Source of the DNA: DATBAT01 sp963824805
GTDB taxonomy: Bacteria > Acidobacteriota > Terriglobia > Terriglobales > Acidobacteriaceae
Assembly (NCBI GenBank): GCA_963824805.1
Contig: CAWGQZ010000057.1
Location: forward strand, 12,220-76,219
Direction of reading: 5' to 3'
Length of the DNA stretch: 64,000 nt
Part shown: in pieces, positions 1-10,024 of the stretch
How the letters are laid out: each line of letters opens with the position of its first letter
Numbering within the stretch: the first letter of the stretch is position 1
Position numbers and translations under genes: made by a program
Notes under the pieces: model-generated
What the model was told of the DNA's origin: nothing
Databases searched by the model: none
The model's input: only the letters and a program-made list of their open reading frames with translations

Positions 1-2
1 TG

Positions 3-1742
3 CTCTCCGATGAGCGCGGCGCGCAAACACTAGCCTTGATGTCCCAACCCCGGGATGCGCGATTGAGCCACCAACTGGGTCTGGAAGTTTGTCAGCGAAC
101 AGCCAGCACAGCACTTTTAGACGGGGCGATTGCGCAAGTTGGGACGCACTATCTTTTGACCTTGAAAGCAATCAACTGCTCAAACGGCGATTCGTTGGGG
201 AGTGCAGAGGAACAGGCTGCTGACAAAGACCATGTGCTTGACTCTTTGGGCAAAGTAGCTTCGAGAATGCGCAGTCAGCTGGGCGAGTCCCTGGTCTCTG
301 TGCAGAAGTATGATGCGCCGCCGGAAAGTGTGACCACCCCTTCGCTTGAGGCCCTAAAAGCGTACAGCTTTGGGTACCGGGCCATGGTGGTAAAGAGCGA
401 TTATGTGGGGGCGATTCCTTTTTTCCAGCGGGCGATCAGCTTCGATCCGAAGTTCGCTATGGCCTACGCCAGGATGGGTACAAGCTATGCCGACCTGAAC
501 GAGACCGTCCGTTCAGCCGAGAGTGTCCGCAGGGCGTATGAACTACGAGAGCACGTGAGTGATCGGGAAAAATTCTACATTGCCTCGCACTATGAAATGT
601 TTGTCACCGGGAATCTGGAGGCGGCCCGCAAGGTCTATGAATTGTCGGCGCAAACTTACCCACGCGACACTCGCCTCGGTAATCTGGGCTTCCTTTACAG
701 CGAACTGGGCAACTACGACAAAGCCCTCGCCGAGTATAAGGAAGATCTGAAACTTAATCCCGAAAAAGGGAACGCGTACGCGGATCTGGCCGGTGCATAC
801 CTGCGGCTCGGCCGACTGGACGAAGCTTTGGCAACGGCACGGGAGGCACAAGTTCACAATATCGATGTACCCGAGGTCCACCTCCATCTCTATTGGATCA
901 ACTTCCTTCGACACGACGCTGCGGGGATGGAGCGGGAGGCAGCGGAGCTGATGGGCAAACCCGGAGATGAGGATCAGATGCTGAACTACGAGTCGGACAC
1001 GGCTTTGTATGGCGGGCAAATCACCAAAGCACGCGCTTTGATGCGGCGAGCCATCGAGTCGGCGAACGTACTGGATGAAAAAGAGGCTGCGGCGCTCTAC
1101 CAGGCGGAAGCTGCAGTGCGTGAAGCACTCGTGGGAAATCCACATTTGGCGGAACATCAGGCACGAGCCGCGCTTGCCCTTTCAAAGGGCAGAGACGCGG
1201 AGGCATTGTCTGCGATTGCGTTGGGACTGGCCGGCGATTCGGCATATGCCACCCGACTCGCCGACGATTTGGGAAATCACTTCCCGGAAAACACGATTGT
1301 ACAATTCAACTATTTGCCTACGATCCGTGCAGCCGTTTTGCTTCGGAGTGGCGATGCTGGCAAAGCTATCGAGACTCTTGCCGCCGCAACGCCCTACGAA
1401 CTCGGGACTAATTTTGTAACTTTGAATTTTGTTCTTTATCCGGTCTACCTGCGAGGCCAAGCGTATCTAGCGGCAAAACAAGGCGCCGCAGCTGCCGCTG
1501 AATTTCAGAAGATCCTCGACCACCCCGGCGTTGTTCGTAGCGAGCCCATCGGTGCGTTTGCCCATTTGCAAATGGCACGCGCGCTGGTCTTGGCTGGAGA
1601 CAAGATCAAGGCAATGACTGCCTATCAGGAGTTCTTCACTCTTTGGAAAGATGCCGACTCTGACATTCCAATTCTTAAGGCTGCCAAAGCAGAATACGGG
1701 AGGCTACATTCGTTCGACGGAAGTCCCTCCAAGAATCAATAA
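3..1742 (+). CDS. TPR-rich C-terminal part of a large signalling protein (5' end outside window)
   Basis: The reading frame is open to the left edge: residues before the first ATG (LSDERGAQTLAL) continue in frame, so the start lies outside the window. Residues 1-110 resemble the linker seen in acidobacterial eukaryotic-like Ser/Thr kinases or winged-helix regulators that end in TPR arrays. From about residue 120 there are helical tetratricopeptide repeats, for example around YVGAIPFFQRAISFDPKFAMAYARMG and the later ELGNYDKALAEYKEDLKLNP unit. TPR arrays mediate protein-protein contacts. No kinase or DNA-binding domain is visible in the part present, so full identity is inferred from similarity of this tail to that family. 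The frame is intact and ends at TAA 1740-1742; the next gene is convergent. Confidence 0.75.
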   Translation, partial: LSDERGAQTLALMSQPRDARLSHQLGLEVCQRTASTALLDGAIAQVGTHYLLTLKAINCSNGDSLGSAEEQAADKDHVLDSLGKVASRMRSQLGESLVSVQKYDAPPESVTTPSLEALKAYSFGYRAMVVKSDYVGAIPFFQRAISFDPKFAMAYARMGTSYADLNETVRSAESVRRAYELREHVSDREKFYIASHYEMFVTGNLEAARKVYELSAQTYPRDTRLGNLGFLYSELGNYDKALAEYKEDLKLNPEKGNAYADLAGAYLRLGRLDEALATAREAQVHNIDVPEVHLHLYWINFLRHDAAGMEREAAELMGKPGDEDQMLNYESDTALYGGQITKARALMRRAIESANVLDEKEAAALYQAEAAVREALVGNPHLAEHQARAALALSKGRDAEALSAIALGLAGDSAYATRLADDLGNHFPENTIVQFNYLPTIRAAVLLRSGDAGKAIETLAAATPYELGTNFVTLNFVLYPVYLRGQAYLAAKQGAAAAAEFQKILDHPGVVRSEPIGAFAHLQMARALVLAGDKIKAMTAYQEFFTLWKDADSDIPILKAAKAEYGRLHSFDGSPSKNQ

Positions 1743-1814
1743 AATGGGTAGGGCGAGCGCGCCCGGTTCCAAGTGCCTAACCTGCTGGCCTGTTCCCATT
1801 GCCGCGTCCATGCC

Positions 1815-4800
1815 TTAGTGCTCGATGGTAAAGCTGTACGTTCCCGCCCCCGCCTGATAGACCGTCTTGGCTGCATCACGAAGAACGAACGAGGCGCCTC
1901 CACTTTGGCTGATATCCTTGCCGTCCTCTAGAACACGAGTGGTGGCATCCCCAGGGAAATACAACAGAGCCTGCGTGTTCGCTGGTACTACCACATTCCA
2001 GGAAGTTGTGTTCCCGTCGACCTTCCATCCTGATGTAATCGGACCATAAGGAGAATCGTAGGTCGCCTTCACCGATCCTAGGGCAGTACTGAACTGCGGA
2101 TGCAGCACGATCCGATGAAAGCCTGGTTCGGCACGGTCTTCATCGATGCCGGCTGCGTACCGGTAAAGCCACTCTGCCACAGCGCCATAGGCGTAATGAT
2201 TGAACGAATTCATCGAGGGATCGCCCATCATCTGGTCGCCGTTCCAGCGCTCCCACATGGTGGTGGCGCCATGCTCAATCATGTATCCCCAGGAGGGATA
2301 AGTCTTGTTCAACAACAATTCATAGGCCACATCGCTATGCCCGCTGTTACTAAGCACTAGCATTAAGTAGGGCGTGCCTAGAAAACCGGTAGTTAGGTGG
2401 CCGTTATTGGCCTTGATGTCATCGACCAGCTTCTGCGCGACAACCGGACGCAGGCCTTCCGGTAGCAGATTCATATGAAGGGCCAGCACGTCGCTGGTCT
2501 GGCTCCCGCTACCGACGGTTCCGTCCGGCTTAACGTATTCCTGATTGAAAGCAGTGCGGATCTGATCGAAAAGTTTGGCATACTTGTCCGCGTCGGCAGT
2601 CCGGTCAAGCACTTGCGCGATATGCATCATGATCGATGCATCGTAGGCCCAAAACGCCGTCGCGATCAGATCTTTGGGGGTCTTGCTTCCGATGGCAAGC
2701 CAGTCTCCGTAGTCGTTGCCGCGCTCTTTCAGCCAAAGAAAGTTGGGATTTGCGCCGGCAACATGGTCCATCCACTTTTCCATCGCCTCCCAGTTCTCTT
2801 GCAGCAGGCGCGGGTCGCGAAATTGCAGATAAGCGCTCCACGGAATGATCACGCCTGCATCAGCCCATCCGGCGACGCTCTCTCCGGTTGGTCCCACACG
2901 AGGAGAGACATCGGCATAGGCGCCTGCCTCGCTTTGGGCGTCGCGGATATCGGTCGTGAATTTGTGGGAAAAGGAAGCCAGGTTGGCGTTGAACGATGCT
3001 GTCCGCCAGAAAACCTGAGCATCGCCCATCCAACCCAGGCGTTCATCGCGCTGCGGACAATCAGTGGGAACGCTTAAAAAGTTGCCGCGCTGTCCCCAAA
3101 GAATGTTGCTCCAAAGCTGGTTCACAATGCTGTTGGCGCTTTCAAACTGGATGGTAAAAGGTGCATCAGTATGGAAGACCACGCCCTCGATCGCATCATC
3201 GGTCGGCTTGTCCGGATATCCCGTGACTTCGACGTAGCGGAATCCGTGGAAAGTAAAGTGCGGCTCGAAGGTTTCAGTTCCCTTCCCGCGCAATGTGTAG
3301 GTATCGGTCGCCAATGCTGTGCGCAGGTTCTCGGTGTAGAGTGCACCGTTTGGCTGTAGTACTTCGCCGAAGCGGAGAGTGATTTTCTGTCCGCTCTTGC
3401 CCGACACCTTGAGCTTGGCCCATCCCACCATGTTCTGACCGAGATCGAAAACGTAAGCTCCGGGAGAAGGATTCGTAACTGCTTTCGCCCGAAGGGATTG
3501 GGTTACGTGCATGGCCTCAAAATTTTGCGCCACCAGCGGCACTTCCGGTGCTGGAGCAACCGCGGCGCGGCTCCACTTCGAATCAGAAAATGCGGGCTGG
3601 TTCCATCCCGGCTGCTCCAAACGGGCATCGTAGGCTTCACCGTTGTAGATATCCGAATTGACAATGGCCGAGGGCGCCACCTTCCATGATTCATCACTGA
3701 TCACTGAGGCCCGGCTGCCATCGCTGTACTCGACTTCGAACTGCACAATGAAGCGAATGGGCGGCTGGCCAAAGTTGTAGCGATTTTGCAGCCAGCCCAG
3801 TCCGTCCGCGTACCAACCACCTCCGAGAATCGCGCCGAGCGCATTCGCGCCTTGGTGAAGCTGTGAAGTTACGTCGTAGACCTGGTAGACGACCCGTTTG
3901 CGATAATCCGTCCACCCCGGGGCCAGCACATCTTTGCTGACGCGTTGCCCATTCAGGTAGAGCTCATAGGCTCCAAGAGCCGTCGAATAAATCCGCGCGG
4001 AACGAACCGTCTTTGGGACATCGAACTTCTTACGAAATGCATCGATCGACTGCGCCGGCCAGGGTGTTCCAAGCGGCGATTTGCCGATCTCAGCCACCAC
4101 AGCGGCATTGGGCCAGGAAGAATCATTGAATGATTGCGCCGTCCATGCCTTGTCGGATGGTGCCGAGGTTGTTTTCCAATCCGGACCGGAAACGAAGCGC
4201 TGGATTTTTCCGTCTGGCATCTCGACTCGCAACAGCGCGATAAATCCCGCCTGCGCCGAACTTCCGTCCGACGGCTGATCAACGATTGCCTCGGCCGCGA
4301 TCGCGTTCGGTCCCTTCACTACAAACTTACCAACTGAAATCACTTGGAACGATCCCCAGGGATCGCGCCGGCGCCCAAAATTGCCCATGGGTGATACATC
4401 CAGAACCTGGTTGCCGTTAATCCAGGCGGCCAGACCGTCTTTGGCGGTGATCAGAAGGGTCGCGCTTTTCGGTTTTTGATTGAGTGTGAAGGCAAGGCGG
4501 AATTCGCGCTTGCCAACCGTCGGCTTGGTCAGTGCATTTTCGTCCGCCGCCCAAATCCATTTCGCACCCGATTCGCGATCGCCTTTCTCCGCTGGCGTGT
4601 CACGCGTAATCCATTGCGCCTTCCAGTCCGAGGAGGCGAGCAATCCCATCTCCCACCAGCTGGCCTGGCTATAAGCGGAGGGCTGGCCGTCCCGGTCCCA
4701 GATACGGACCTGCCAATAGTAGCGACGCCGTGATTCCGGCGTCGGCCCTGCGTATGTCACATTCACCGACTCATCGGAGGTGACCCGCCCGCTGTCCCAA

Positions 4801-5075
4801 ACGTCAGCGTGGTCCTGGGTAAGAGCGTCGGCAGAGCTTGCAACTCGAATCTGGTATGCAGTCTGCCGGGCTCCCCGCCGATTGTCCTGCATCTGCCAGG
4901 AAAGACGCGGATGAACAATATCGATTCCCAGAGGCTCCTGCATGGCTTCGCACTGAAGCTTTGCCGGCGCATTAGCCTGCGCGCTGGCTAACCACGGCAA
5001 TATAAGAGACAGGACGAGAACAAACCCGCGGCAAGAACGTTTCTGCAAGCCAGCCATGCAAAGGTTTCTGAACAC
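1815..5075 (-). CDS. Secreted alpha-L-rhamnosidase, GH78
   Basis: This 1086-residue protein should hydrolyse terminal alpha-L-rhamnose from pectin side chains, flavonoid glycosides or exopolysaccharide. It opens with a signal peptide (hydrophobic run ending in ASA before residue 33). An Ig-like Bac_rhamnosid_N domain and a lectin-like domain follow, then the (alpha/alpha)6 catalytic domain with the family signature DCPQRDERLGWMGDAQ at about residue 670, and a C-terminal beta-sandwich. Length is typical of secreted GH78. The chosen start is GTG, preceded by GGAGG at 8-nt spacing; an ATG six codons later (MAGLQKR) is an alternative that keeps the signal peptide. It sits beside the TonB receptor on the same strand with about 246 bases between them, so co-transcription is possible. 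No frameshift is seen. Confidence 0.93.
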   Translation of the reverse strand: MFRNLCMAGLQKRSCRGFVLVLSLILPWLASAQANAPAKLQCEAMQEPLGIDIVHPRLSWQMQDNRRGARQTAYQIRVASSADALTQDHADVWDSGRVTSDESVNVTYAGPTPESRRRYYWQVRIWDRDGQPSAYSQASWWEMGLLASSDWKAQWITRDTPAEKGDRESGAKWIWAADENALTKPTVGKREFRLAFTLNQKPKSATLLITAKDGLAAWINGNQVLDVSPMGNFGRRRDPWGSFQVISVGKFVVKGPNAIAAEAIVDQPSDGSSAQAGFIALLRVEMPDGKIQRFVSGPDWKTTSAPSDKAWTAQSFNDSSWPNAAVVAEIGKSPLGTPWPAQSIDAFRKKFDVPKTVRSARIYSTALGAYELYLNGQRVSKDVLAPGWTDYRKRVVYQVYDVTSQLHQGANALGAILGGGWYADGLGWLQNRYNFGQPPIRFIVQFEVEYSDGSRASVISDESWKVAPSAIVNSDIYNGEAYDARLEQPGWNQPAFSDSKWSRAAVAPAPEVPLVAQNFEAMHVTQSLRAKAVTNPSPGAYVFDLGQNMVGWAKLKVSGKSGQKITLRFGEVLQPNGALYTENLRTALATDTYTLRGKGTETFEPHFTFHGFRYVEVTGYPDKPTDDAIEGVVFHTDAPFTIQFESANSIVNQLWSNILWGQRGNFLSVPTDCPQRDERLGWMGDAQVFWRTASFNANLASFSHKFTTDIRDAQSEAGAYADVSPRVGPTGESVAGWADAGVIIPWSAYLQFRDPRLLQENWEAMEKWMDHVAGANPNFLWLKERGNDYGDWLAIGSKTPKDLIATAFWAYDASIMMHIAQVLDRTADADKYAKLFDQIRTAFNQEYVKPDGTVGSGSQTSDVLALHMNLLPEGLRPVVAQKLVDDIKANNGHLTTGFLGTPYLMLVLSNSGHSDVAYELLLNKTYPSWGYMIEHGATTMWERWNGDQMMGDPSMNSFNHYAYGAVAEWLYRYAAGIDEDRAEPGFHRIVLHPQFSTALGSVKATYDSPYGPITSGWKVDGNTTSWNVVVPANTQALLYFPGDATTRVLEDGKDISQSGGASFVLRDAAKTVYQAGAGTYSFTIEH

Positions 5076-5321
5076 GTGACGAACCTCCAGGAGAACGACG
5101 AATCTAGTTTTGAATTTTCCTCGCGGCCCAACTCAAGGGCACGCTCTGTATCTCATCTCTTCTCTGAGAAATTTCCGCCCCCTCTTTGGAAGAGAGCTTG
5201 CCGGGACACGAGCGGGACCCTTGACTACCAGAACTCGGAGACTCCCGGAGTCAAAACAATCCAAAAGTTCCCGTATTGTACTTGTTTTCCTTATGAATTG
5301 GCAGCCGAGAAGGGAGGCGAG

Positions 5322-7640
5322 CTAACGGGACGGATGTTCGTAGCGGAGCCCGAGCCGGAAAAGGACCGGGGGCCCCAAATTCGGCGTCGGGGTGCGGGCG
5401 ATCAAGTAATTTTGATCAAAAACATTTTCCGCTGCCGCAAATACTTCTACTCCACGGCGTAGAGAACGCGAAGCCATCAGATTCAAAGTGAAAAAACGTC
5501 CCAGGGGTAGTTGATTCTGGTCATCATCAAATTGTGAACCGATGAATCGTCCCTGCACGGTGAGTAGCAGATAGCGAGGATTCCAGTAGCGCCCTTCGAA
5601 GGTGAACTGCTGGCGCGGCACCTGCGGGATGTCAAGGCCGACCAGCGCCGGGTTTGCGGAGAAGTTAAGCACCGTGGCGCTGGTGTAGACATAGCCGCCC
5701 GACACTTCGAGATCTTTGGAAATTTTTATCACACCATCAAGTTCAACCCCCTGTGACTGCGTACGGCCAAGATTCTGCCGCTGCCGCGTGATGAGAGCGG
5801 GGGTGCTGCTCAGCGTAACGTTGGCGATGGGATTGACGATCTGGCTCCAAAAATATGTGCCACGCAGGTCAAGCTTTCCGGCGAGCGACTTCAGGCTCAG
5901 CCCGCCCTCGGCGCCGGTCAAATGTTCCGCCTCTAGCATGGGATTGTTGCCGGTCACGGCATTTCCCTGGCGGAAGCTGCGATAGAGCTCATTCAAGGTT
6001 GGAGCGCGGTAGGAACGATATCCGGAGGCGGTCACCGACAGGTTCGAGGTTAGAGCGCGCAACACCGACAAGCGCGGGCTGAAGGCGTTCTCCGATCGAT
6101 CGGGGAAATTGGTCAAAGTTCCCGGGCCGGGAATTGCGATCGGAGTCCGACTGAAAACACCTTCGAGGTTACGCCAGTTGTCTCCGCGGACAGCGGCAAT
6201 GACGGTCCACTTGGAATACAGGCGGAGAATATCTTCGGCGAAGAATCCGACGGCGCGTTGGCGTCCGCCGGACACGTTGGTGAACGTATGCGTTCCCGAT
6301 GAAATAATCTGCTCCTCACTGGCGCCGATGCTTTCGCGAAAATCCACGCCTGCCAGCAAGGTCTGACTTTTTCCGAGAGCCCGCGTCCACTGCGCACTTG
6401 CGCCTTCGTCCTGCGCCGGAACGTGCTGAATATTGGTCAGGGCTTCGGTCATGCGGCTTGGGGCGATGGATGAGAAAGTCTGGTTATAGCTTTCGGTGTC
6501 AATGTAACCCCGCAGAGCCAGCGATCCTGCCGCACCGAGTTGAGTGTCCAGGCCAACCGCGCTGCTGCCCATGCGGGTGTCATTGGTTTGCACCGGCGTG
6601 CCGTTGTTGCGGGCGTCTGCAAACCAGGTTCCGCGCGCGAAGACGCGGTTGTCAGTGTTCCATGCATAACCCAACCCGCCGCCGACCGTGCCGTGCTCCG
6701 AGTTGATGGGAGTATCCACAGCTCCTCGAAGCGATGACGGCACCAGAATGTAGCCATCGCTGCGGAACATGTCTGTTTCAACCTGACCTTCCCAACGACC
6801 GATTTTTTCTCCCGCCCACAGCGACAAATCCGGTGAGTTTTCATTGCCATAAGACGTTTCCACCTTGATGGCCGGACCGACAGGTTCACGGCTAAACACC
6901 TGAATCACGCCACCAAGTGCATTGCTGCCGTAAAGCCCCGAGCTTCCGCCGCGAAAAACCTCCGCGCTTGCAATTGCCTCCCGCGGCACGCGATCCCAGT
7001 AAACCCAACCGCCAAAGGGGTCGAGCAGAGGCACACCGTCTTGCAAGACCAGGGCCCGACTGGCTCCGCTCGCACCCAGCCCACGCAATGACACTCCTAG
7101 AGTCGTCGGGTTGCCAAACCGGCTGCCAGTCCGGCGGAACAGGCTGAAGCCAGGAACTTGGCGCAAAATATCATCGATCGAGAGCGCGGGCGCTGCCTTC
7201 ACATCAGCCTCAGACAACAAAACGCTACTGCCGGGCGCTTCGTTCAAACCAATTTGCGTGCGCGCCGCAGACACAATTACTTGCTCGCTAGCGACGGCTG
7301 GACGGAGCGTGAACTGCAGTTGCGCCGACCCCTCGGAATTCGCACTCCAAGTTTTTTCCTCGACCGCGAATCCTTCCGCCCGCACCTCAATCGTTCCAAT
7401 CGGTTGCGGTAATCCTGAGAAAATAAACATCCCCTTGGAATCAGTAACCACATGAGAGGAAAATCCTGCGCTTCGCACCGTAACGTCGGCGCCTACGACG
7501 GCGGCGCCCGAGGTATCTTGTATCGTTCCCTGGACCTGGGTCTGGGAAAACGCGCCGGGAGCGACGGCTAGCAACATACAAAACAGCATCCAGCAGGAGT
7601 ACCGGAAGCCTAGAAATCTACTTTGATGGATGACTTCCAA
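5322..7640 (-). CDS. TonB-dependent outer-membrane receptor with N-terminal carboxypeptidase-regulatory-like domain
   Basis: This 772-residue outer-membrane transporter belongs to the BtuB/CirA-like superfamily. A signal peptide (hydrophobic core ending AFSQ near residue 33) is followed by a CarboxypepD_reg-like beta-sandwich (about 34-115; GTIQDTSGAAVVGADVTV) typical of Acidobacteriota and Bacteroidota receptors. A plug domain follows at about 125-245 (LRGLGASGASRALVLQDGVP, GGVIQVFSR), then a beta-barrel to the end with the closing strand LFRLGLRYEH. The substrate cannot be read from sequence. Position between a rhamnosidase and hemicellulase genes suggests oligosaccharide uptake, but BtuB-like receptors also take up cobalamin or siderophores. 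The start used is TTG; an internal ATG close to the signal peptide core is possible. No SusD-like partner lies nearby. Confidence 0.9.
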   Translation of the reverse strand: MEVIHQSRFLGFRYSCWMLFCMLLAVAPGAFSQTQVQGTIQDTSGAAVVGADVTVRSAGFSSHVVTDSKGMFIFSGLPQPIGTIEVRAEGFAVEEKTWSANSEGSAQLQFTLRPAVASEQVIVSAARTQIGLNEAPGSSVLLSEADVKAAPALSIDDILRQVPGFSLFRRTGSRFGNPTTLGVSLRGLGASGASRALVLQDGVPLLDPFGGWVYWDRVPREAIASAEVFRGGSSGLYGSNALGGVIQVFSREPVGPAIKVETSYGNENSPDLSLWAGEKIGRWEGQVETDMFRSDGYILVPSSLRGAVDTPINSEHGTVGGGLGYAWNTDNRVFARGTWFADARNNGTPVQTNDTRMGSSAVGLDTQLGAAGSLALRGYIDTESYNQTFSSIAPSRMTEALTNIQHVPAQDEGASAQWTRALGKSQTLLAGVDFRESIGASEEQIISSGTHTFTNVSGGRQRAVGFFAEDILRLYSKWTVIAAVRGDNWRNLEGVFSRTPIAIPGPGTLTNFPDRSENAFSPRLSVLRALTSNLSVTASGYRSYRAPTLNELYRSFRQGNAVTGNNPMLEAEHLTGAEGGLSLKSLAGKLDLRGTYFWSQIVNPIANVTLSSTPALITRQRQNLGRTQSQGVELDGVIKISKDLEVSGGYVYTSATVLNFSANPALVGLDIPQVPRQQFTFEGRYWNPRYLLLTVQGRFIGSQFDDDQNQLPLGRFFTLNLMASRSLRRGVEVFAAAENVFDQNYLIARTPTPNLGPPVLFRLGLRYEHPSR

Positions 7641-7908
7641 GCGTTGGCGGCCCTCTTTCCCTTAAACGATGCTCTCGCTTGCAGGGTATTCTTCTTGACT
7701 GAATTGGGGTTTGGCGTCCCCTCGAAAGCAGCGTCCGGTTGGGAACACCAGAGACCGTAACCATACCATGAATCCCATCGATTTCTCGCTTAGTCCCACC
7801 GCCCTTGATATTTTCCGGGATTTGACGGTCGACAATGGGTGAAGGACCATCGCTAACCGAGACGAACCCTTTCCGTCCATCTACGATTACTGACGAATTC
7901 CTAACCCA

Positions 7909-8286
7909 ATGCCAAAGGAGACACCAGTGTACGAAGTAATTCTCAAACATTTTGAAACGCCGGATGAAATTCGAACATTCGACAAAGGAAAATTCGAAAT
8001 CGTAAATATCGGCGGCATGACTGTAGGCCGCGCCACCTACCAGCCGGGATGGAAATGGTCCCTACACGTGGGCGCGGCGACCGGGGCCAAGAGCTGCAGT
8101 GTGGAGCATGTTGGGATGGTCGTCTCCGGCCGCGCCACCGCTGCCATGAACGACGGGAGCATCGTCGAGATGAAGCCGGGAGACATCTTCTACATCGCTC
8201 CCGGGCACGATAGTTGGGTGGTGGGCGATGCGCCTTATGTCTCGCTACATTTCATGGGCGCCGGGGAATACGCCAAGCACGAATAA
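7909..8286 (+). CDS. Small single-domain cupin protein
   Basis: A 125-residue protein with one cupin barrel spanning most of its length. The motifs are a beta-strand pair around GWKWSLHVG and SCSVEHVGMVVSGRATAAM, then MKPGDIFYIAPGHDSWV, the second cupin motif with its PGD turn and histidine. Metal-ligand histidines are visible, but the set is not the canonical full HxH...E, so catalysis is uncertain. Small cupins of this kind may be sugar-binding proteins, isomerases or sensors. It starts at ATG downstream of the divergent TonB receptor, and the coding frame of the following arabinofuranosidase begins about 80 nt after its stop. Possible co-transcription with GH51 and GH27 suggests a role in sugar metabolism, which is inference only. 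Confidence 0.75.
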   Translation: MPKETPVYEVILKHFETPDEIRTFDKGKFEIVNIGGMTVGRATYQPGWKWSLHVGAATGAKSCSVEHVGMVVSGRATAAMNDGSIVEMKPGDIFYIAPGHDSWVVGDAPYVSLHFMGAGEYAKHE

Positions 8287-8365
8287 GTGTCAACCTCCCG
8301 CTGGTGTTGCGCCAAGTAAACGATTACTATGGCACCCGACAATTCCCTCGCGAGGTAAATTCGTC

Positions 8366-10024
8366 ATGCACGGACGACGCCAATTCCTGCGTAATAGTCT
8401 GCTTGGTACCAGTGCTCTTTTACTTGCCCGTTCCTCCCCGTTTTCCTTCGCCGCCGACGCGCCTGCCGATTCGCGCATTGACATCCTGCTCGGAGAACCC
8501 CTCGGAACGATTTCCCCCGACATCTACGGTCACTTTGTCGAGAACCTCAGCGGCGTGGTGTATGACGGGATCTGGGTGGGAGAAAATTCCAAAGTCCCGA
8601 ACATCAAGGGCATCCGCAAGGAACTCGTCGACGAGATGAAGAAAATAAAGCCCTCCGTCGTGCGCTTCCCCGGCGGCTGCTTTGCCGACAGTTACGACTG
8701 GCGCGACGGCATCGGCCCCAGCGACAAGCGTCCCAAGCGCACAAACTTCTGGGCGGAAGGGGAAGCCGCGAGCGCTCCGGCCGCCCATCGATACGATCCC
8801 AACCAGTTCGGTACCAATGAGTTCGTGCAGTTCTGCAAGCAAATCGGAGGCCAACCGTATCTCGCTGCCAACGTTCGAAGTTTGCCTGCCGTCGAGTTTT
8901 ATCGCTGGGTGGAGTACTGCAACTCTCCGTCCGGAACCACCCTTGCTGAAACCCGCGCCGCTGCCGGGTATCCCGAGCCCTTCAACGTGCGCTACTGGGG
9001 TGTAGGCAACGAATCCTGGGGATGCGGTGGCGATTTTACCGCGCAGGAATACGCCATAGAATTCCGCCGTTACACAACCTGGGTTCCACGCTATGGCCAT
9101 CCATTGTCCTTCATCGCCTCCGGGCCCAACGACGACAACCGCGAATGGACCCGCAGCTTCCTGGAAGAAATCGTGCGCAAGGGTCCACGACAGCTCAATT
9201 CAATTTACGGGCTCGCCCTGCACTACTACGCCTGGAACCTGAGCCGCGGTCGCACCAAGGACTGGAATGAAGGTAAGGGTGATGCGCTGAAGTTCGATAC
9301 CATCGATTGGTACGAGCTTCTACGCCAAGGGGACGTGATGGAATCCCTGATCAACGCCCACTGGGAAATCATGGGAGAATTCGACAAGGAGCGTCAGGTG
9401 AAGTTAGTCGTCGACGAGTGGGGTCCCTGGTATCGGCCCGGCAGCGAACTGACGCCTGGCAACCAACTGGAACAAGTTCCGACCTTGCGCGACGCCGTTT
9501 TCAGCGGGATGACGCTCGACACCTTCAACCGTCATCCCGAAAAAGTGACGATGGCCAACTGCGCTCAATTAATCAATTGCCTGAACAGTCTTTACCTGGC
9601 GCACGAAGATAAGTTCTGCATCACCCCGGTCGGCCATGTGTTCGCCATGTATGCCGCACACCAGGGCGGGCAATCGGTTCGTACCGTTTTCAACGCACCC
9701 GAAGTCAGTTACGACCGTGACGGTAAGCCTGCCTCTTTCTGGGGGTTGAAGGGTTCGGCATCCGTCCAAGACAAAACGCTCGTCATCACGGTGGTGAATC
9801 CGCACGTAACCGAAGCGCGCGAGGCGCAGATCGGCCTTCGCGGCGGCACTGCACAATCGGGTACAGTGACTACGTTGACGAATTCCGACATCCACGCGCA
9901 TAACACGTTTGAACAGCGCACTGCGGTCAGTCCGCAAACCAAGAACCTTGCCGCCAGCGGAAATACCCTGCACTACACTTTCCCTCCGGCATCAGTCAGC
10001 AAGATTGCTTTGGCTCTGGGATGA
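8366..10024 (+). CDS. Tat-exported alpha-L-arabinofuranosidase, GH51
   Basis: The protein removes arabinofuranosyl side groups from arabinoxylan or arabinan. The N-terminus MHGRRQFLRNSLLGTSALLLA is a twin-arginine-type signal (RRQFLR followed by a hydrophobic stretch and FAADA). The TIM barrel carries the GH51 general acid/base Glu in GVGNESWG at about residue 215 and the nucleophile Glu in VDEWGPWY at about 350. A C-terminal beta-domain ends the protein. The longer open frame starts at 8228 inside the cupin gene; ATG 8366 is preferred because the Tat motif directly follows it. Its stop overlaps the start of the GH27 gene (ATGA), which points to translational coupling. Length, about 552 residues, is usual for GH51. 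Confidence 0.93.
   Translation: MHGRRQFLRNSLLGTSALLLARSSPFSFAADAPADSRIDILLGEPLGTISPDIYGHFVENLSGVVYDGIWVGENSKVPNIKGIRKELVDEMKKIKPSVVRFPGGCFADSYDWRDGIGPSDKRPKRTNFWAEGEAASAPAAHRYDPNQFGTNEFVQFCKQIGGQPYLAANVRSLPAVEFYRWVEYCNSPSGTTLAETRAAAGYPEPFNVRYWGVGNESWGCGGDFTAQEYAIEFRRYTTWVPRYGHPLSFIASGPNDDNREWTRSFLEEIVRKGPRQLNSIYGLALHYYAWNLSRGRTKDWNEGKGDALKFDTIDWYELLRQGDVMESLINAHWEIMGEFDKERQVKLVVDEWGPWYRPGSELTPGNQLEQVPTLRDAVFSGMTLDTFNRHPEKVTMANCAQLINCLNSLYLAHEDKFCITPVGHVFAMYAAHQGGQSVRTVFNAPEVSYDRDGKPASFWGLKGSASVQDKTLVITVVNPHVTEAREAQIGLRGGTAQSGTVTTLTNSDIHAHNTFEQRTAVSPQTKNLAASGNTLHYTFPPASVSKIALALG

Noticed and set aside
7641..7908. Cobalamin riboswitch ahead of the BtuB-like TonB receptor
   Set aside because: No B12-box or conserved core was found on the minus strand.
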